DNA from: Bryocella elongata
Lineage (GTDB): Bacteria; Acidobacteriota; Terriglobia; Terriglobales; Acidobacteriaceae
Direction of reading: 5' to 3'
NCBI RefSeq assembly: GCF_900108185.1
Contig: NZ_FNVA01000002.1
Span: 124,001-188,000 of the forward strand
DNA: 64,000 bases
The notes under the pieces are model-generated. The model made no database searches and was not told where the DNA came from. It worked only from the letters and a program-made list of their open reading frames with translations. The translations under genes were made by a program, and so were the position numbers. Position 1 is the first letter of the stretch; each line of letters starts with the position of its first letter. Below, piece after piece: positions 10,219-19,297 of the stretch.

Positions 10219-12237
10219 TTATGGCTTGTACGCAACGACGGCGTTGCCCTTGTCCGAGAGATCCCTCGCCACGGGATCATGCTTCAGCGCCTTCAGCCCG
10301 CTCACCACGGCCTCCGCGTTCATCGTCGCCCCAGCTGCAGTCGTATGCGTATGCGGGTCACCAAACAATGGCTCCACGGCAGCTTCACCCATCGCGTCAT
10401 AGCGGCGCGCAATAATCTCGTTCAAGTCGATCAGCGGCACACGGTCGCGCTCGGCGATGGCCATCGTCCAGCCACGGTAGGTGCTGGTCTGCCGCTCGAT
10501 GTGACCGTCCTTCCAGGTCTTGCGTGGGATCAGCGTGCATAGGATCGGGATCGCTCCCTTTGCACGCGCTTCCTTCACATACTGATCCATATAGTGGCCG
10601 AAGCTATAGACCGTCTCGTGGACGTGGCGCACCGGATTGTCGACTTCCTTGGCTTCATCGCCCACGCCGTTGATGCTTCCACGCGCGCGGTCCTTATCAT
10701 CCAGCGGGCCCGAGTCGTTGTGCCCGAACTGAATCAGGATTACGTCGCCCGGCTTCACCAGCTTCAGCGTCTCGGCCCAGTGGCCTTCGCTGATGTACGT
10801 GCGGGAGCTTCTTCCACCGATAGCCCGATTGACGATGTTGACCTTCGAGGTGTCGAAGAACTGTGCCAGCTCATCGCCCCAGCCCATCTGGTTGTGCGCT
10901 CCATCGCCATTGCCGTTGCGCACCGTCGAATCGCCCACCAGGAAGATGCTGCGCAGCTTCGGATTCGCCGGCGTCTGCAGATGCAGCTTCGCGTACACAC
11001 CTGGGTCGGTGGTCGCGACAGTGTCCGGCGCAACGCGCGGAGTCACCATGCGATGCAGCTCCGCGCCAGCCAGCATGAAGCCGCCGACGCCATAGTGGAA
11101 GCTCGAGGAAGGCAGGTAGTACGCGGGCTCCGCTCCGGTCTGTTGAATATCGCCGAGGCGGCCGTCAGCATAGATGTGCTGCGTTACCATCGCACGCCAC
11201 GCACGCTCGATCACGGGCTTGTAGGTCGCCACATCGAGGAAGCCTTCGTTGATGCCATAGGCCATGCCGAAGACGATCAGCGCAGAGCCTGAGACCTCCG
11301 GCGCCGGGAAGTCCTTCCCATCCAGCATGCTTGAGTGCCAGAGGCCATCGGCATCCTGCAGCTGCGCGGTGCGCGCGGCAAGGTCCTTCAGGTTCTGGAT
11401 GTAGAACTCGCGGCGTGGATCGTCCTTGGGCAGATACTGCAGTGTGCGTGCGATGCCGCCCATCACCCAGCCCTCGCCGCGCGACCAGAAGATCTTCTTT
11501 CCGTTCGGGCCGAGCTTGTTCACGAAGCTCGCATCGCGCGCGTAGAGATGCTCGTCCTTGTCCCACATCGGCTCGTAGCTCTTCGCCCACTGCGCATCCA
11601 AATAGTCGATGTACTTGTGCTCACCCGTCGCCGCATACATCCGCGCCCACACCGGCGGCGCCATGAACAATGCATCGCACCACCACCACGGAATGCGCGG
11701 GTCACCAGGCCTCAACGTCGGCAGGTCGATCACCTGGTCCAGGTTCGCCCGCACAGAATCCAGGATCGCCTGGTTCTTCTTGCCGCCCTGCAGGTAAAGC
11801 TCAAGATACGTCTGCGCGATGCTCTCATCGTCCGCGTTCGATAGCTTGCTGCGGAAGCCATAGTGAAAGCCCTCCGCCATCGAGGTCATGGCATCGCGGT
11901 ACTTCGGATCGCCTGTCGCATCGGAGACCGCCATGAAGCCCGCATACATCACGCTCTCGGTCCATATCTGATCCCAGTAAGGGCGTGAGCGCGCCAGATC
12001 CCAATCGGCAACCTTGCGCGTGACGTGGTCGACCGCAGCAGTGTCGAGCGCGGGAGATACGTCGGTCGCGAGTGGCCCTGGATCGATCGGAGCATCGCCG
12101 AAGTGGCGGCTCGTGTCCTTGTCGATGCCGGCCTGCATGGCTGGCGTCGGCTTCGGTAGCTCCTGTGCGCCGCACGCTAGGCTGGCAAGCGCCGTGCCTA
12201 GCAGAAACGCTCCTGCCCGGCGGATTCTCATCTTCAT
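10219..12237 (-). CDS. Bifunctional unsaturated rhamnogalacturonyl hydrolase (GH105) - rhamnogalacturonan acetylesterase (SGNH/CE12-type) fusion
   Basis: Secreted protein of 672 aa with two catalytic modules. After a signal peptide (RRAGAFLLGTALASLACGAQ), residues about 55-400 match the GH105 alpha/alpha-barrel of YteR/RhiN-type enzymes (RPYWDQIWTESVMYAG, IPWWWCDALFMAPP, WSRGEGWVMGG, HYGVGGFMLAG), which remove the unsaturated galacturonyl residue from lyase-generated rhamnogalacturonan oligosaccharides. Residues about 430-672 are an SGNH esterase of the rhamnogalacturonan-acetylesterase type: block I VGDSTV, the RAIGGRSS block, FGHND, and a C-terminal DPHTHTT giving Asp/His of the triad. It is the last gene of the minus-strand operon, 52 bases after the GH106 gene. 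A ribosome-binding site (AGGAG) precedes the ATG at 12237; an in-frame ATG two codons later is possible. Confidence 0.85.
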   Translation of the reverse strand: MKMRIRRAGAFLLGTALASLACGAQELPKPTPAMQAGIDKDTSRHFGDAPIDPGPLATDVSPALDTAAVDHVTRKVADWDLARSRPYWDQIWTESVMYAGFMAVSDATGDPKYRDAMTSMAEGFHYGFRSKLSNADDESIAQTYLELYLQGGKKNQAILDSVRANLDQVIDLPTLRPGDPRIPWWWCDALFMAPPVWARMYAATGEHKYIDYLDAQWAKSYEPMWDKDEHLYARDASFVNKLGPNGKKIFWSRGEGWVMGGIARTLQYLPKDDPRREFYIQNLKDLAARTAQLQDADGLWHSSMLDGKDFPAPEVSGSALIVFGMAYGINEGFLDVATYKPVIERAWRAMVTQHIYADGRLGDIQQTGAEPAYYLPSSSFHYGVGGFMLAGAELHRMVTPRVAPDTVATTDPGVYAKLHLQTPANPKLRSIFLVGDSTVRNGNGDGAHNQMGWGDELAQFFDTSKVNIVNRAIGGRSSRTYISEGHWAETLKLVKPGDVILIQFGHNDSGPLDDKDRARGSINGVGDEAKEVDNPVRHVHETVYSFGHYMDQYVKEARAKGAIPILCTLIPRKTWKDGHIERQTSTYRGWTMAIAERDRVPLIDLNEIIARRYDAMGEAAVEPLFGDPHTHTTAAGATMNAEAVVSGLKALKHDPVARDLSDKGNAVVAYKP

Positions 12238-12289
12238 CGTGGGTACTCCTGTTGTCTGTTGCTCAGGCTCATGTTGTTTCTCGCAAGCA

Positions 12290-15097
12290 TCAGCGCGTCT
12301 CCGTTTCGAGCTTCACGGTTCCAAGGATGCCCGAAGGCAGCGGCTTTACCTTGTCGAGTTCCTGCATCTGAAAACGATCGCCATACTTCGCGATGAGCGG
12401 TTTGAAATCATGTGGAGGCAGCGCGGACCATGCATTGAATGCCGTGTTGTAGACGTGAATCTCGATGTGGTTCACGCCCGGCTTCAGCAGTGAGGTCACA
12501 TCGAGCCGATATGGCGGATGCCACAGTGCCCCTGTCGGCTTGCCATTGATGGTGACCAGCGCAGCTTCGCGAATCGGCGCGAGGTACCATGCATGCGTTC
12601 CTGGCCCGGGACGCGTCACAAGCGGGTTTGGCGTGCCATCCGGAAGCAGATCGCTCTTGGTGCGCTCCGGGCCTGCGGGCGCATTTGGCGCGCCTGGCTC
12701 GGGTGACCCACCATCGACAGCGAGGAACACTTTGCCGCCCGGCAGCTTATTAAGCGTCACATCCTGCGAATACACGACCTCGCCGGAGTAATGCTGCGTG
12801 TCTCCAGCGTTCCAGTCGGATGGCAGGGAAGCCTTCCGTGTTGCGCCAGTGCCGGCAAAGCGCACCGTCCAGTTGTTATCCATCTCCGCGAGCGTGTGCG
12901 AGGTGATGTCCTTCGCAGGAGTCGCCGGCTTAACGGCCTCGTTCCCGAACACATAGACACGCGACTGGTATGGAGCAAGCTCTATGTCTACGCCGTGTGC
13001 CGGAATGCTGCGGACGGTCATCGCTGAGTCAGCTGACCACTCCTGCCCACCTGCGAACTTCGTCGTGAAGTCGGCCGTGAGCTTCACGGTCTGGTTCGAG
13101 GTGTTCGCGACGAAGTACACATCGGCATCGCGCAGTGAGCGGCGAATAAAGCCGATGACGCCGCGATCGTAGTCGCTGACGTTGCTCATGGCGAGGTCCG
13201 GCTTCATCGCGGCGACGAGCGCCTTCGCGGCGCTGCCAGCATCCGGAGTGAGCGCGATGCTCTGCGTCAGGTGCATTGCATCGGGAAGTGGCTTGCCATC
13301 GGGATCGAGCGTGGGCAGCTTGCCCATCGCGACCGCATGCCCACCACGCTCCACGAATGTGTCGATGGCCTTCAGCGTTGCTGTCGGAATGCGATCGCTC
13401 GGCGGCAGAAGGAGCAATGTATGATCGCCAAGTCCCTGACGGTTGATCGTCTCCGCATCGATGAAGTCGATGTTGTAGCCGGCTGAAAGCACTGCGCTCA
13501 TCAGTTCCTTCGGTACCATCTGCTGCATCGCGGCCGTGACACTCACCTTGCCAGGCATAAAGGCGGCCCATGCATCGTCTGTAGGCAACAGCAATGCAAC
13601 CTGGTTCGCAGGCTTGCCCTGGCGTAGCAGCCAGCTCATGCGCGAGATATAGTCCGTCACCGTAGGCATCACCGGATGCCATGGGTTGTGATCGTTGAAG
13701 ACCGCTGCCGCGTAGAGACTCCAGCCCGGCTCGGGGACCTCGGGCGTACCGTCGGCCATCTTCGGCGGCGAGTACGGCCAGCCATGGAAGATCAGCAGGT
13801 TCTCTCCGGAGAGGAAGTCGATGTCCGCTTCAGCCTTCATGTCCAGCGGCGTCGCGCGGAAGACCGGCGAGTGCAGCCAGGTAAACGTCTCGCCGCTGGT
13901 GATGGTGCGGCCGTTCAGGTGGTTCGCGGACGTGGCCCAACGGAGTGTCGAGAACGCACGCCACTGTGGTCCTTCGCCTTCGGCAAGATCGACGAGCCGC
14001 TCACTTGAGAGCGAGACTGCAGGCTCGCCGTAGGTCTGCGAGCGGAAGCGCGTCTTATGCTCGCGCGCCCAGTCGTTGATCTGGGTAAGGTAGTTCTCGT
14101 TGATCAATTCAGTGAGCGTGATGCCCCAGTCATGGCGCACCTTTGCGGCGGCTTCAGTGCCTCCCAGCCAAAGCTCCGGCAGATGCGGGATCAGGTCATA
14201 GCCACGGCGCTTCTTGAACTCCTCGGGTAGCGTCGGTGTCCAGTCCGCGCCGTAGGCTTCAAGCGAATCGGAAAAGATCGCATACGGTGGCGTTGCGCCA
14301 AAGGCCTTCACGAGTGGTTCGCCAACGGTCTTCAAATGATTCGCAACGGCCTTCCTGCTGAACGGATCGAGCACCGGGCCATCGGCGTCCACAGCGGCTC
14401 GCTTCACCTGCTGGCCGGTGTGGCCGTCGATGAAGAGTAGTGCCACCTGGCCCGCAGTAGCTGGTGCGATCACGTCACCTGTGACGGCCTTCGCGGACGA
14501 AGGATCCCAGGTCTTCGCATCGCCCTTGGCGACGAAGCGCGCCACGATCTCTTCGGCAGCAGCAAGCTTGGGCAGCGGCAACGAAGTCGCGCCCACCGGC
14601 AGCGGCACAGCCATCAGGCGCAAGCGGCGCGCCGCCTCTTCCGCCGTGATGTGCGGTCCGCCATACGGCCATCCGCTGCACAGTGTCACGTCGATGCGCA
14701 GACCCAGCCGCTTGCCTTCGGCTTGCGCAAAGGTCACCGCGTCTAGCATCTCCGGCGAAAGCCAGCTGAGGTTCCTCAGGTTCTTTGCCGGGTCGTCCAG
14801 CACCTCGGGATAGACGAACGCCAGCTCCGCGCCACCGATGCCGTCGGCTTTCATCTGCGCGAGTTCGCGAGCGATCTCCGGCTTCACGACTGCCGGGCCG
14901 AACCACCACCAGCGCACCATGGGGCGTGCGTCTGCGGGAGGATGTTCGAAGCCAGCGTGAAGCGTGGCGAGGCTTGTCGCGGGATAGCTGTAGCCGTGTG
15001 CCTCGGCCAGGGGAGCAGGGTGCTGTGCCGTTGCAAGCGACGCATGGGCGCAGACCGCAATGGCGGCAAGCGCAGGAAGAAGACGGAGTGAACGCAT
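12290..15097 (-). CDS. Alpha-L-rhamnosidase, GH106 family
   Basis: Secreted glycosidase of 935 aa. A signal peptide (LRLLPALAAIAVCAHASLATAQ) is followed by the GH106-type start: a stretch with FEHPPADARPMVRWWWFGP, then MKADGIGGAELAFVYP and LGLRIDVTLCSGWPYGGP, consistent with the TIM-barrel of GH106 rhamnosidases, which cut terminal alpha-L-rhamnose from pectic and related glycans. C-terminal residues 740-935 look like beta-sandwich carbohydrate-binding modules (GEVVYSQDVTL..., AALVTINGKPTGALWHPPYRLDVT). The gene starts one base after the stop codon of the upstream GH35 gene, with GGAGGC as ribosome-binding site, so the two are co-transcribed. Released rhamnose would be handled by the divergently encoded mutarotase at 17305. 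Linkage specificity cannot be read from the sequence. Confidence 0.85.
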   Translation of the reverse strand: MRSLRLLPALAAIAVCAHASLATAQHPAPLAEAHGYSYPATSLATLHAGFEHPPADARPMVRWWWFGPAVVKPEIARELAQMKADGIGGAELAFVYPEVLDDPAKNLRNLSWLSPEMLDAVTFAQAEGKRLGLRIDVTLCSGWPYGGPHITAEEAARRLRLMAVPLPVGATSLPLPKLAAAEEIVARFVAKGDAKTWDPSSAKAVTGDVIAPATAGQVALLFIDGHTGQQVKRAAVDADGPVLDPFSRKAVANHLKTVGEPLVKAFGATPPYAIFSDSLEAYGADWTPTLPEEFKKRRGYDLIPHLPELWLGGTEAAAKVRHDWGITLTELINENYLTQINDWAREHKTRFRSQTYGEPAVSLSSERLVDLAEGEGPQWRAFSTLRWATSANHLNGRTITSGETFTWLHSPVFRATPLDMKAEADIDFLSGENLLIFHGWPYSPPKMADGTPEVPEPGWSLYAAAVFNDHNPWHPVMPTVTDYISRMSWLLRQGKPANQVALLLPTDDAWAAFMPGKVSVTAAMQQMVPKELMSAVLSAGYNIDFIDAETINRQGLGDHTLLLLPPSDRIPTATLKAIDTFVERGGHAVAMGKLPTLDPDGKPLPDAMHLTQSIALTPDAGSAAKALVAAMKPDLAMSNVSDYDRGVIGFIRRSLRDADVYFVANTSNQTVKLTADFTTKFAGGQEWSADSAMTVRSIPAHGVDIELAPYQSRVYVFGNEAVKPATPAKDITSHTLAEMDNNWTVRFAGTGATRKASLPSDWNAGDTQHYSGEVVYSQDVTLNKLPGGKVFLAVDGGSPEPGAPNAPAGPERTKSDLLPDGTPNPLVTRPGPGTHAWYLAPIREAALVTINGKPTGALWHPPYRLDVTSLLKPGVNHIEIHVYNTAFNAWSALPPHDFKPLIAKYGDRFQMQELDKVKPLPSGILGTVKLETETR

Positions 15098-15098
15098 A

Positions 15099-17096
15099 CT
15101 ACTTGCCTCCGATGGAGCCGAGGGTGTGCGGCGAAGTGGCCGCGGGTTTGTTGGCGGGCGAGGTTGCAGGCGATTCTAACGGTGCGGGAACGAACTCCTC
15201 GCCGGGCTTGTGATTGAGTTCGGGATCCGAGTCATAACCGGGAGTTGGTGCATCGAGGATCGGCGTGGTCAGGCCCGCCAGCGCGGGAGCCGCATCATTC
15301 TTCAGCAGCTCGAAGATTGTGACCTCATTGCGACCCTGCTTCAGCCATGGTCCCGGAACATAGAGCGTACCCTGCGGACCAATGTCCCAGAAGCGACCCA
15401 GTGGATGTCCGTTAATCCAGATCACGCCTTTGCCCAGCGCACGTACATCGAGGAAGGTATCGCCGACCTTATCCAGCGTGAAGCTGCCCTTAGCGAAGTG
15501 CGGGGTCGGCGTAAGCGACACGGCAACATGGCTGCCCTCGGAAACCAGGGGTTCCGTTGACATCGGAAGTGAGAGGATCTCCCACCCGCGCAGCGGCAGA
15601 TCGTTGATAGAGGCATCGTGGATGCCCTTGGTCTCGTCACGCATCTTCTTCGTGGAGTTCAGTCGGCCTGTGTTCTCGACGAGAATATCGAGCTGCGCCT
15701 TCCCTGACGCGAAGAGCTTGATCGTGTCCTCGTGGAAGTGACGGTCGAGCGGCCCCATCAGCTTTCCATCGAGGTATACCAGTGCAAAGTCCTGCAGGTG
15801 ATCGAGCTTGAGTACGTTTGCTCCGGGCTGCAGCACGATCTGCTTGCGATACAGGATGTAGCCATAAGACTGGCCCACCTGCTCCATCGTCTTTGGCAGG
15901 TCGCTGTGAATGGGCTTCGGCAGGTGCTCCCAGAGCGACGTCGAGTGCGTGAGTCTGAACGGAGCGACAGCGATGACGGGCGGCGCTTCAGGCACCGGCA
16001 GCGGCTTCTCATGCGTGTATTTCAGGATAGTGTCGCGGTAGGCGAAGAACTTCTTCGTCGCGTGTCCGGCTTCGTCGACGGGGGCGTCGTAGTCGTAGCT
16101 CGTTACGTTGCCGCGATACGCCCCGGTGGACTCGCTGGCGCCGGCCATCATGCCGAAGCTCGTGCCTCCGTGCACCATGTAGATGTTCATCGAGGCCCCG
16201 CGCCGCATCATGGTATCGATGTCCTCAACCTGAGGCGCCACGGGTCGTGTCTCGTGCGGATGCCCCCAGAGATCGAACCATCCCGGCCAGTACTCGGTTG
16301 CGAAGAGCGGTTGCCCCGGCCGCTGCTTCGCGAGGATATCGAGTGCCTCAGCCGCGCGCCCCGTGCCGAAGTTCACGCCAGAGTAAACGCCATCGATCTC
16401 ACCCTTGGCCAATGCTTTGGATGGGTCCACCGTGTAGAGCAGCGCATGCGTAAATCCTGCAGCGACGAAGACATCGCGCATGTGCTTCATGTAGCTGGGG
16501 TCGTTCGAGAAGTTGCCATACTCATTCTCGATCTGCACCGCCAGGATCGGCCCGCCGAGACCCACCTGCAGTGGTCCCACTTCCTTCGCGAGCCGCTTCA
16601 TCCAGCGCTCGACCGGCGCCGTAAAGGCTGGATCGTTGGTACGCAGAGCCGTCGCCATCTTTGGGTCGGCCAGGAGCCACGCCGGGAAGCCGCCAAACTC
16701 CCACTCCGCGCAGGAGTACGGGCCGGCCCGCAGCAGCACGTGCATGTGCTCCTCCTGAACCGTCTTGATGAAGGCGACCAGATCGTTGTTGCCGCTGAAG
16801 TCATACACGCCGGGCTTCGGCTCATGCACGTTCCAGAAGACGTACGTCGCAATGGTGTTTAGGCCCATGGCTCGCGCCATGCGGATGCGCTGACGCCAGT
16901 ACTCGCGCGGGACACGAGCGTAGTGGATCTCCCCGGAGAGCACCAGCAGCGGCTTGCCGTCGAGCTCGAAATGATCTCCCGCACCTGCGAAGCGGTGAGC
17001 CTCGGCAGGAGCCTGCGCGGCGGTGCAGTGCGGGAGCATCGCGGCAAGCGCGAGCGCAAAGGGCGACAAGGAACGCAGTGAAGATCGAAGGCTCAT
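15099..17096 (-). CDS. Beta-galactosidase, GH35 family
   Basis: Secreted glycosidase of 665 aa; first gene of the three-gene glycosidase operon. After a signal peptide (SPFALALAAMLPHCTAAQ) the GH35 barrel begins with FELDGKPLLVLSGEIHYARVP and WRQRIRMARAMGLNTI. The acid/base Glu is in AVQIENEYGNF and the nucleophile Glu in LFATEYWPGWFDLW, both as known for the family. C-terminal jelly-roll domains end with GVIWINGHPLGRFWDIGPQ, also a GH35 hallmark. It likely removes beta-galactose from pectin side chains (galactan or arabinogalactan), fitting the rhamnogalacturonan context. No good ribosome-binding site directly precedes the ATG at 17096; AGGAAAAG lies about 20 bases upstream. Confidence 0.9.
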   Translation of the reverse strand: MSLRSSLRSLSPFALALAAMLPHCTAAQAPAEAHRFAGAGDHFELDGKPLLVLSGEIHYARVPREYWRQRIRMARAMGLNTIATYVFWNVHEPKPGVYDFSGNNDLVAFIKTVQEEHMHVLLRAGPYSCAEWEFGGFPAWLLADPKMATALRTNDPAFTAPVERWMKRLAKEVGPLQVGLGGPILAVQIENEYGNFSNDPSYMKHMRDVFVAAGFTHALLYTVDPSKALAKGEIDGVYSGVNFGTGRAAEALDILAKQRPGQPLFATEYWPGWFDLWGHPHETRPVAPQVEDIDTMMRRGASMNIYMVHGGTSFGMMAGASESTGAYRGNVTSYDYDAPVDEAGHATKKFFAYRDTILKYTHEKPLPVPEAPPVIAVAPFRLTHSTSLWEHLPKPIHSDLPKTMEQVGQSYGYILYRKQIVLQPGANVLKLDHLQDFALVYLDGKLMGPLDRHFHEDTIKLFASGKAQLDILVENTGRLNSTKKMRDETKGIHDASINDLPLRGWEILSLPMSTEPLVSEGSHVAVSLTPTPHFAKGSFTLDKVGDTFLDVRALGKGVIWINGHPLGRFWDIGPQGTLYVPGPWLKQGRNEVTIFELLKNDAAPALAGLTTPILDAPTPGYDSDPELNHKPGEEFVPAPLESPATSPANKPAATSPHTLGSIGGK

Positions 17097-17203
17097 AGCG
17101 ATGCGGACGGCGGCTTTTCCTGTAACGCAGACGGTTCCTGGGGCTCAGCCATTATCTGCGAAGCGGCATAGGCTCGGCAGCCGAAGGGGAAATTATTTTC
17201 CTA

Positions 17204-17233
17204 TTGACATCAAAGTGACCCGGCTCCTATCGT
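17204..17233 (+). promoter_or_regulatory. Sigma-70-like promoter of the rhamnose mutarotase gene
   Basis: TTGACA (17204-17209), an 18-base spacer and TATCGT (17228-17233). The -35 is embedded in CCTATTGACA (17200-17209), identical to the decamer in front of the Oar-like receptor. It lies in the 208-base divergent interval (17097-17304) between the GH35 gene (-) and rhaM (+), so a regulator bound here could control both. Confidence 0.6.
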
Positions 17234-17304
17234 CATCTGGTTCCCGCTACTGGCCGCACGTTTGTGCGCAGCCGAGCTATGCCTGTTCGCCAAGGAGATC
17301 GTCG

Positions 17305-17619
17305 TTGCAGCGTGTCTGCTTCCTGCTAAGGGTTCGTCCCGAGAAGATCGAAGAATATCGGGAGGCGCACCGCCACGTCTGGCAGGAGATGCGTGAAGCC
17401 CTCACTCGCACCGGCTGGCACGACTACTCTCTCTTCCTCGCGCCGGATGGCCTCCTCGTCGGATATCTTCTCTGCGAGGACTTCCAGGCGTGCCTTGCCG
17501 GCATGCAGGCCGAAGAGATCAACGAGCGCTGGCAGACTAAGATGGCCCCATTCTTTCTCGCCAGCGGAAACGCAGACGACAACATGCATCCGCTGGAAGA
17601 GGTCTTCCACCTCGATTGA
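17305..17619 (+). CDS. rhaM: L-rhamnose mutarotase
   Basis: A small cytoplasmic enzyme of 104 aa, the canonical RhaM length, that interconverts alpha- and beta-L-rhamnopyranose so that the isomerase receives the right anomer. Recognised by the family pattern: CFLLRVRPEKIEEYREAH at the start with the HRHVWQEM motif (catalytic His region), GWHDYSLF, LLVGYLLCEDF, and a C-terminal MAPFF...DDNMHPLEEVFHLD. The start is the TTG at 17305, seven bases after a strong AAGGAGA; the frame is open upstream to 17023 but that part crosses the promoter. It is transcribed divergently from the GH35-GH106-GH105 operon, which would release its substrate. Confidence 0.92.
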   Translation: MQRVCFLLRVRPEKIEEYREAHRHVWQEMREALTRTGWHDYSLFLAPDGLLVGYLLCEDFQACLAGMQAEEINERWQTKMAPFFLASGNADDNMHPLEEVFHLD

Positions 17620-17759
17620 CCCGCGCGGAGGCCTCGCCATGCGATGTTCGATACGGTTGAGGCCCCTTCTGTAGCTACTTCAACAGATGAAGCAAATCTT
17701 GCAGTATGGATACAAAGTTGTGGCTACACCCCACATTCGTTCCGTATCGTAAAGCTTGA

Positions 17760-19286
17760 ATGCGAAAAAAGATCGCAGTGATTGGAGCTGGCCCGGGCGG
17801 GCTTGCGTCGGCCATGCTGCTGGCACGAAGAGGCTTTGAGGTTCAGGTCTACGAGAAGGCGGACCGGATCGGTGGCCGCACGGGAGAGATCGTCCTCGAC
17901 GGCCAGTACCGCTTCGACATCGGCCCCACCTTCCTCATGATGAACTACGTCCTCGAAGAACTTTTCGAGGATGCGGGCCGGCGGATTGAGGACTACCTCG
18001 ACATCCGTATGCTCGACCCCATGTATCGCCTCAGCTTTGAGCATGCGTCGATGCTGGTGCATTCGGACCCAGTTGCCATGAAGCGAGAGATCGAGCGCTG
18101 CTTCCCCGGGGAGGGCGCCGGCCTCGATCGCTTTCTCCGCGACGAAGAGATTCGCTTCCGCAAGCTCTATCCCTGCCTGCAGCGCGACTATGGTTCACTC
18201 TCCCGTTTCCTGAGCCCTACTCTTCTCACCGCACTGCCGCACATCGCGCTGGGCCGGTCTCTGTATGACGTGCTTTCGGGTTACTTCCGCAGCGAAGAGC
18301 TGCGCCTCTCCTTTACCTTCCAGTCAAAGTATCTCGGTATGTCGCCCTGGGACTGTCCCGGCCTCTTCGCCATGATTCCGTACACCGAGCACGCGCACGG
18401 TGTCTTCCACGTCATGGGAGGCCTTACGCAGATTCCCCAGGCGTTCGCGAAGATCGCAAGGGAAGAGGGCGCGAAGATCCATACGAGTTGTGGGGTGAAG
18501 GAGGTTCTTCGCAACGGCCGCACGGTCACGGGGCTCCTGCTTGAGAACGGCGAGCACGTGGACTGTGACGAGGTCGTGATGAACGCCGACTTCGGCCACG
18601 CGATGGCCACACTCTTTCCCGGCCAGGATCTCGGCAAGTACGCCGCGCCCTCGCTTGAGAAGAGACCCTTCTCCTGCTCGACGCTGATGATCTATCTCGG
18701 AATCGACCGGACCTTTCCGGACATCGAGCATCATACGATCTTCTTTGCAGAGGACTATCGGCGCTGCCTTGAGGACATCACGAAGCACAAGACTGTCTCG
18801 GAAGAACTGTCGGTCTACGTGCGCAACTCCGCGCCGCTCGATCCGTCCTGTGCGCCGGAAGGCCACTCAGCGCTCTATATCCTTCTGCCGGTCCCCAACA
18901 ATACCTCGGGCATCGACTGGTCTGTTCAGGCGCCGATCTATCGTGAGCAGGTGCTCGATCTGATTGCGAAGCGAAGCGGCTATGGTGACCTCCGGCCGCA
19001 CATCACTGCTGAGCGTATGATCACGCCGGCGGACTGGGAGCGGTCCGGTGTGTTTCTCGGGGCCACTTTCAACATGGGCCATAGCTGGGACCAGATGCTC
19101 TACTTCCGTCCCCATAATCGCTTCGAGCTCTTCGACAACCTCTACCTGGTCGGCGGGGGGACCCATCCCGGCAGCGGCCTGCCGACGATCTTCGAGTCCG
19201 CACGCATCTCCTCCAACCTCATCTGCGACCGCTACAAGGTCCCGCATCCTGAGCCCAGGCCCTTTCACGCGGAGCTCGCGTACTAG
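17760..19286 (+). CDS. CrtN-like carotenoid desaturase (phytoene/squalene desaturase family)
   Basis: FAD-dependent amine-oxidase-fold desaturase of 508 aa. The N-terminus has the Rossmann motif VIGAGPGGLASAMLLARRG (residues 7-25), then YEKADRIGGRTG and FDIGPTFLMM, the standard CrtI/CrtN opening; the C-terminus has LYLVGGGTHPGSGLP, the carotenoid-desaturase FAD-binding signature. In C30 pathways CrtN removes hydrogens from dehydrosqualene or squalene to give 4,4'-diaponeurosporene or diapolycopene. The four genes that follow at short spacing match AldH, CrtP, CrtQ and CrtO of the staphyloxanthin pathway, which is why a C30 role is preferred over C40 phytoene desaturation; sequence alone does not prove the substrate. 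The dehydrosqualene synthase is not in the window. Confidence 0.8.
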   Translation: MRKKIAVIGAGPGGLASAMLLARRGFEVQVYEKADRIGGRTGEIVLDGQYRFDIGPTFLMMNYVLEELFEDAGRRIEDYLDIRMLDPMYRLSFEHASMLVHSDPVAMKREIERCFPGEGAGLDRFLRDEEIRFRKLYPCLQRDYGSLSRFLSPTLLTALPHIALGRSLYDVLSGYFRSEELRLSFTFQSKYLGMSPWDCPGLFAMIPYTEHAHGVFHVMGGLTQIPQAFAKIAREEGAKIHTSCGVKEVLRNGRTVTGLLLENGEHVDCDEVVMNADFGHAMATLFPGQDLGKYAAPSLEKRPFSCSTLMIYLGIDRTFPDIEHHTIFFAEDYRRCLEDITKHKTVSEELSVYVRNSAPLDPSCAPEGHSALYILLPVPNNTSGIDWSVQAPIYREQVLDLIAKRSGYGDLRPHITAERMITPADWERSGVFLGATFNMGHSWDQMLYFRPHNRFELFDNLYLVGGGTHPGSGLPTIFESARISSNLICDRYKVPHPEPRPFHAELAY

Positions 19287-19297
19287 GACTCCACCGC

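Noticed and set aside
17097-17304. Possible small gene in the divergent GH35-rhaM interval
   Set aside because: The open frame there is only the upstream extension of rhaM and it crosses a promoter with TTGACA and a strong ribosome-binding site before TTG 17305.
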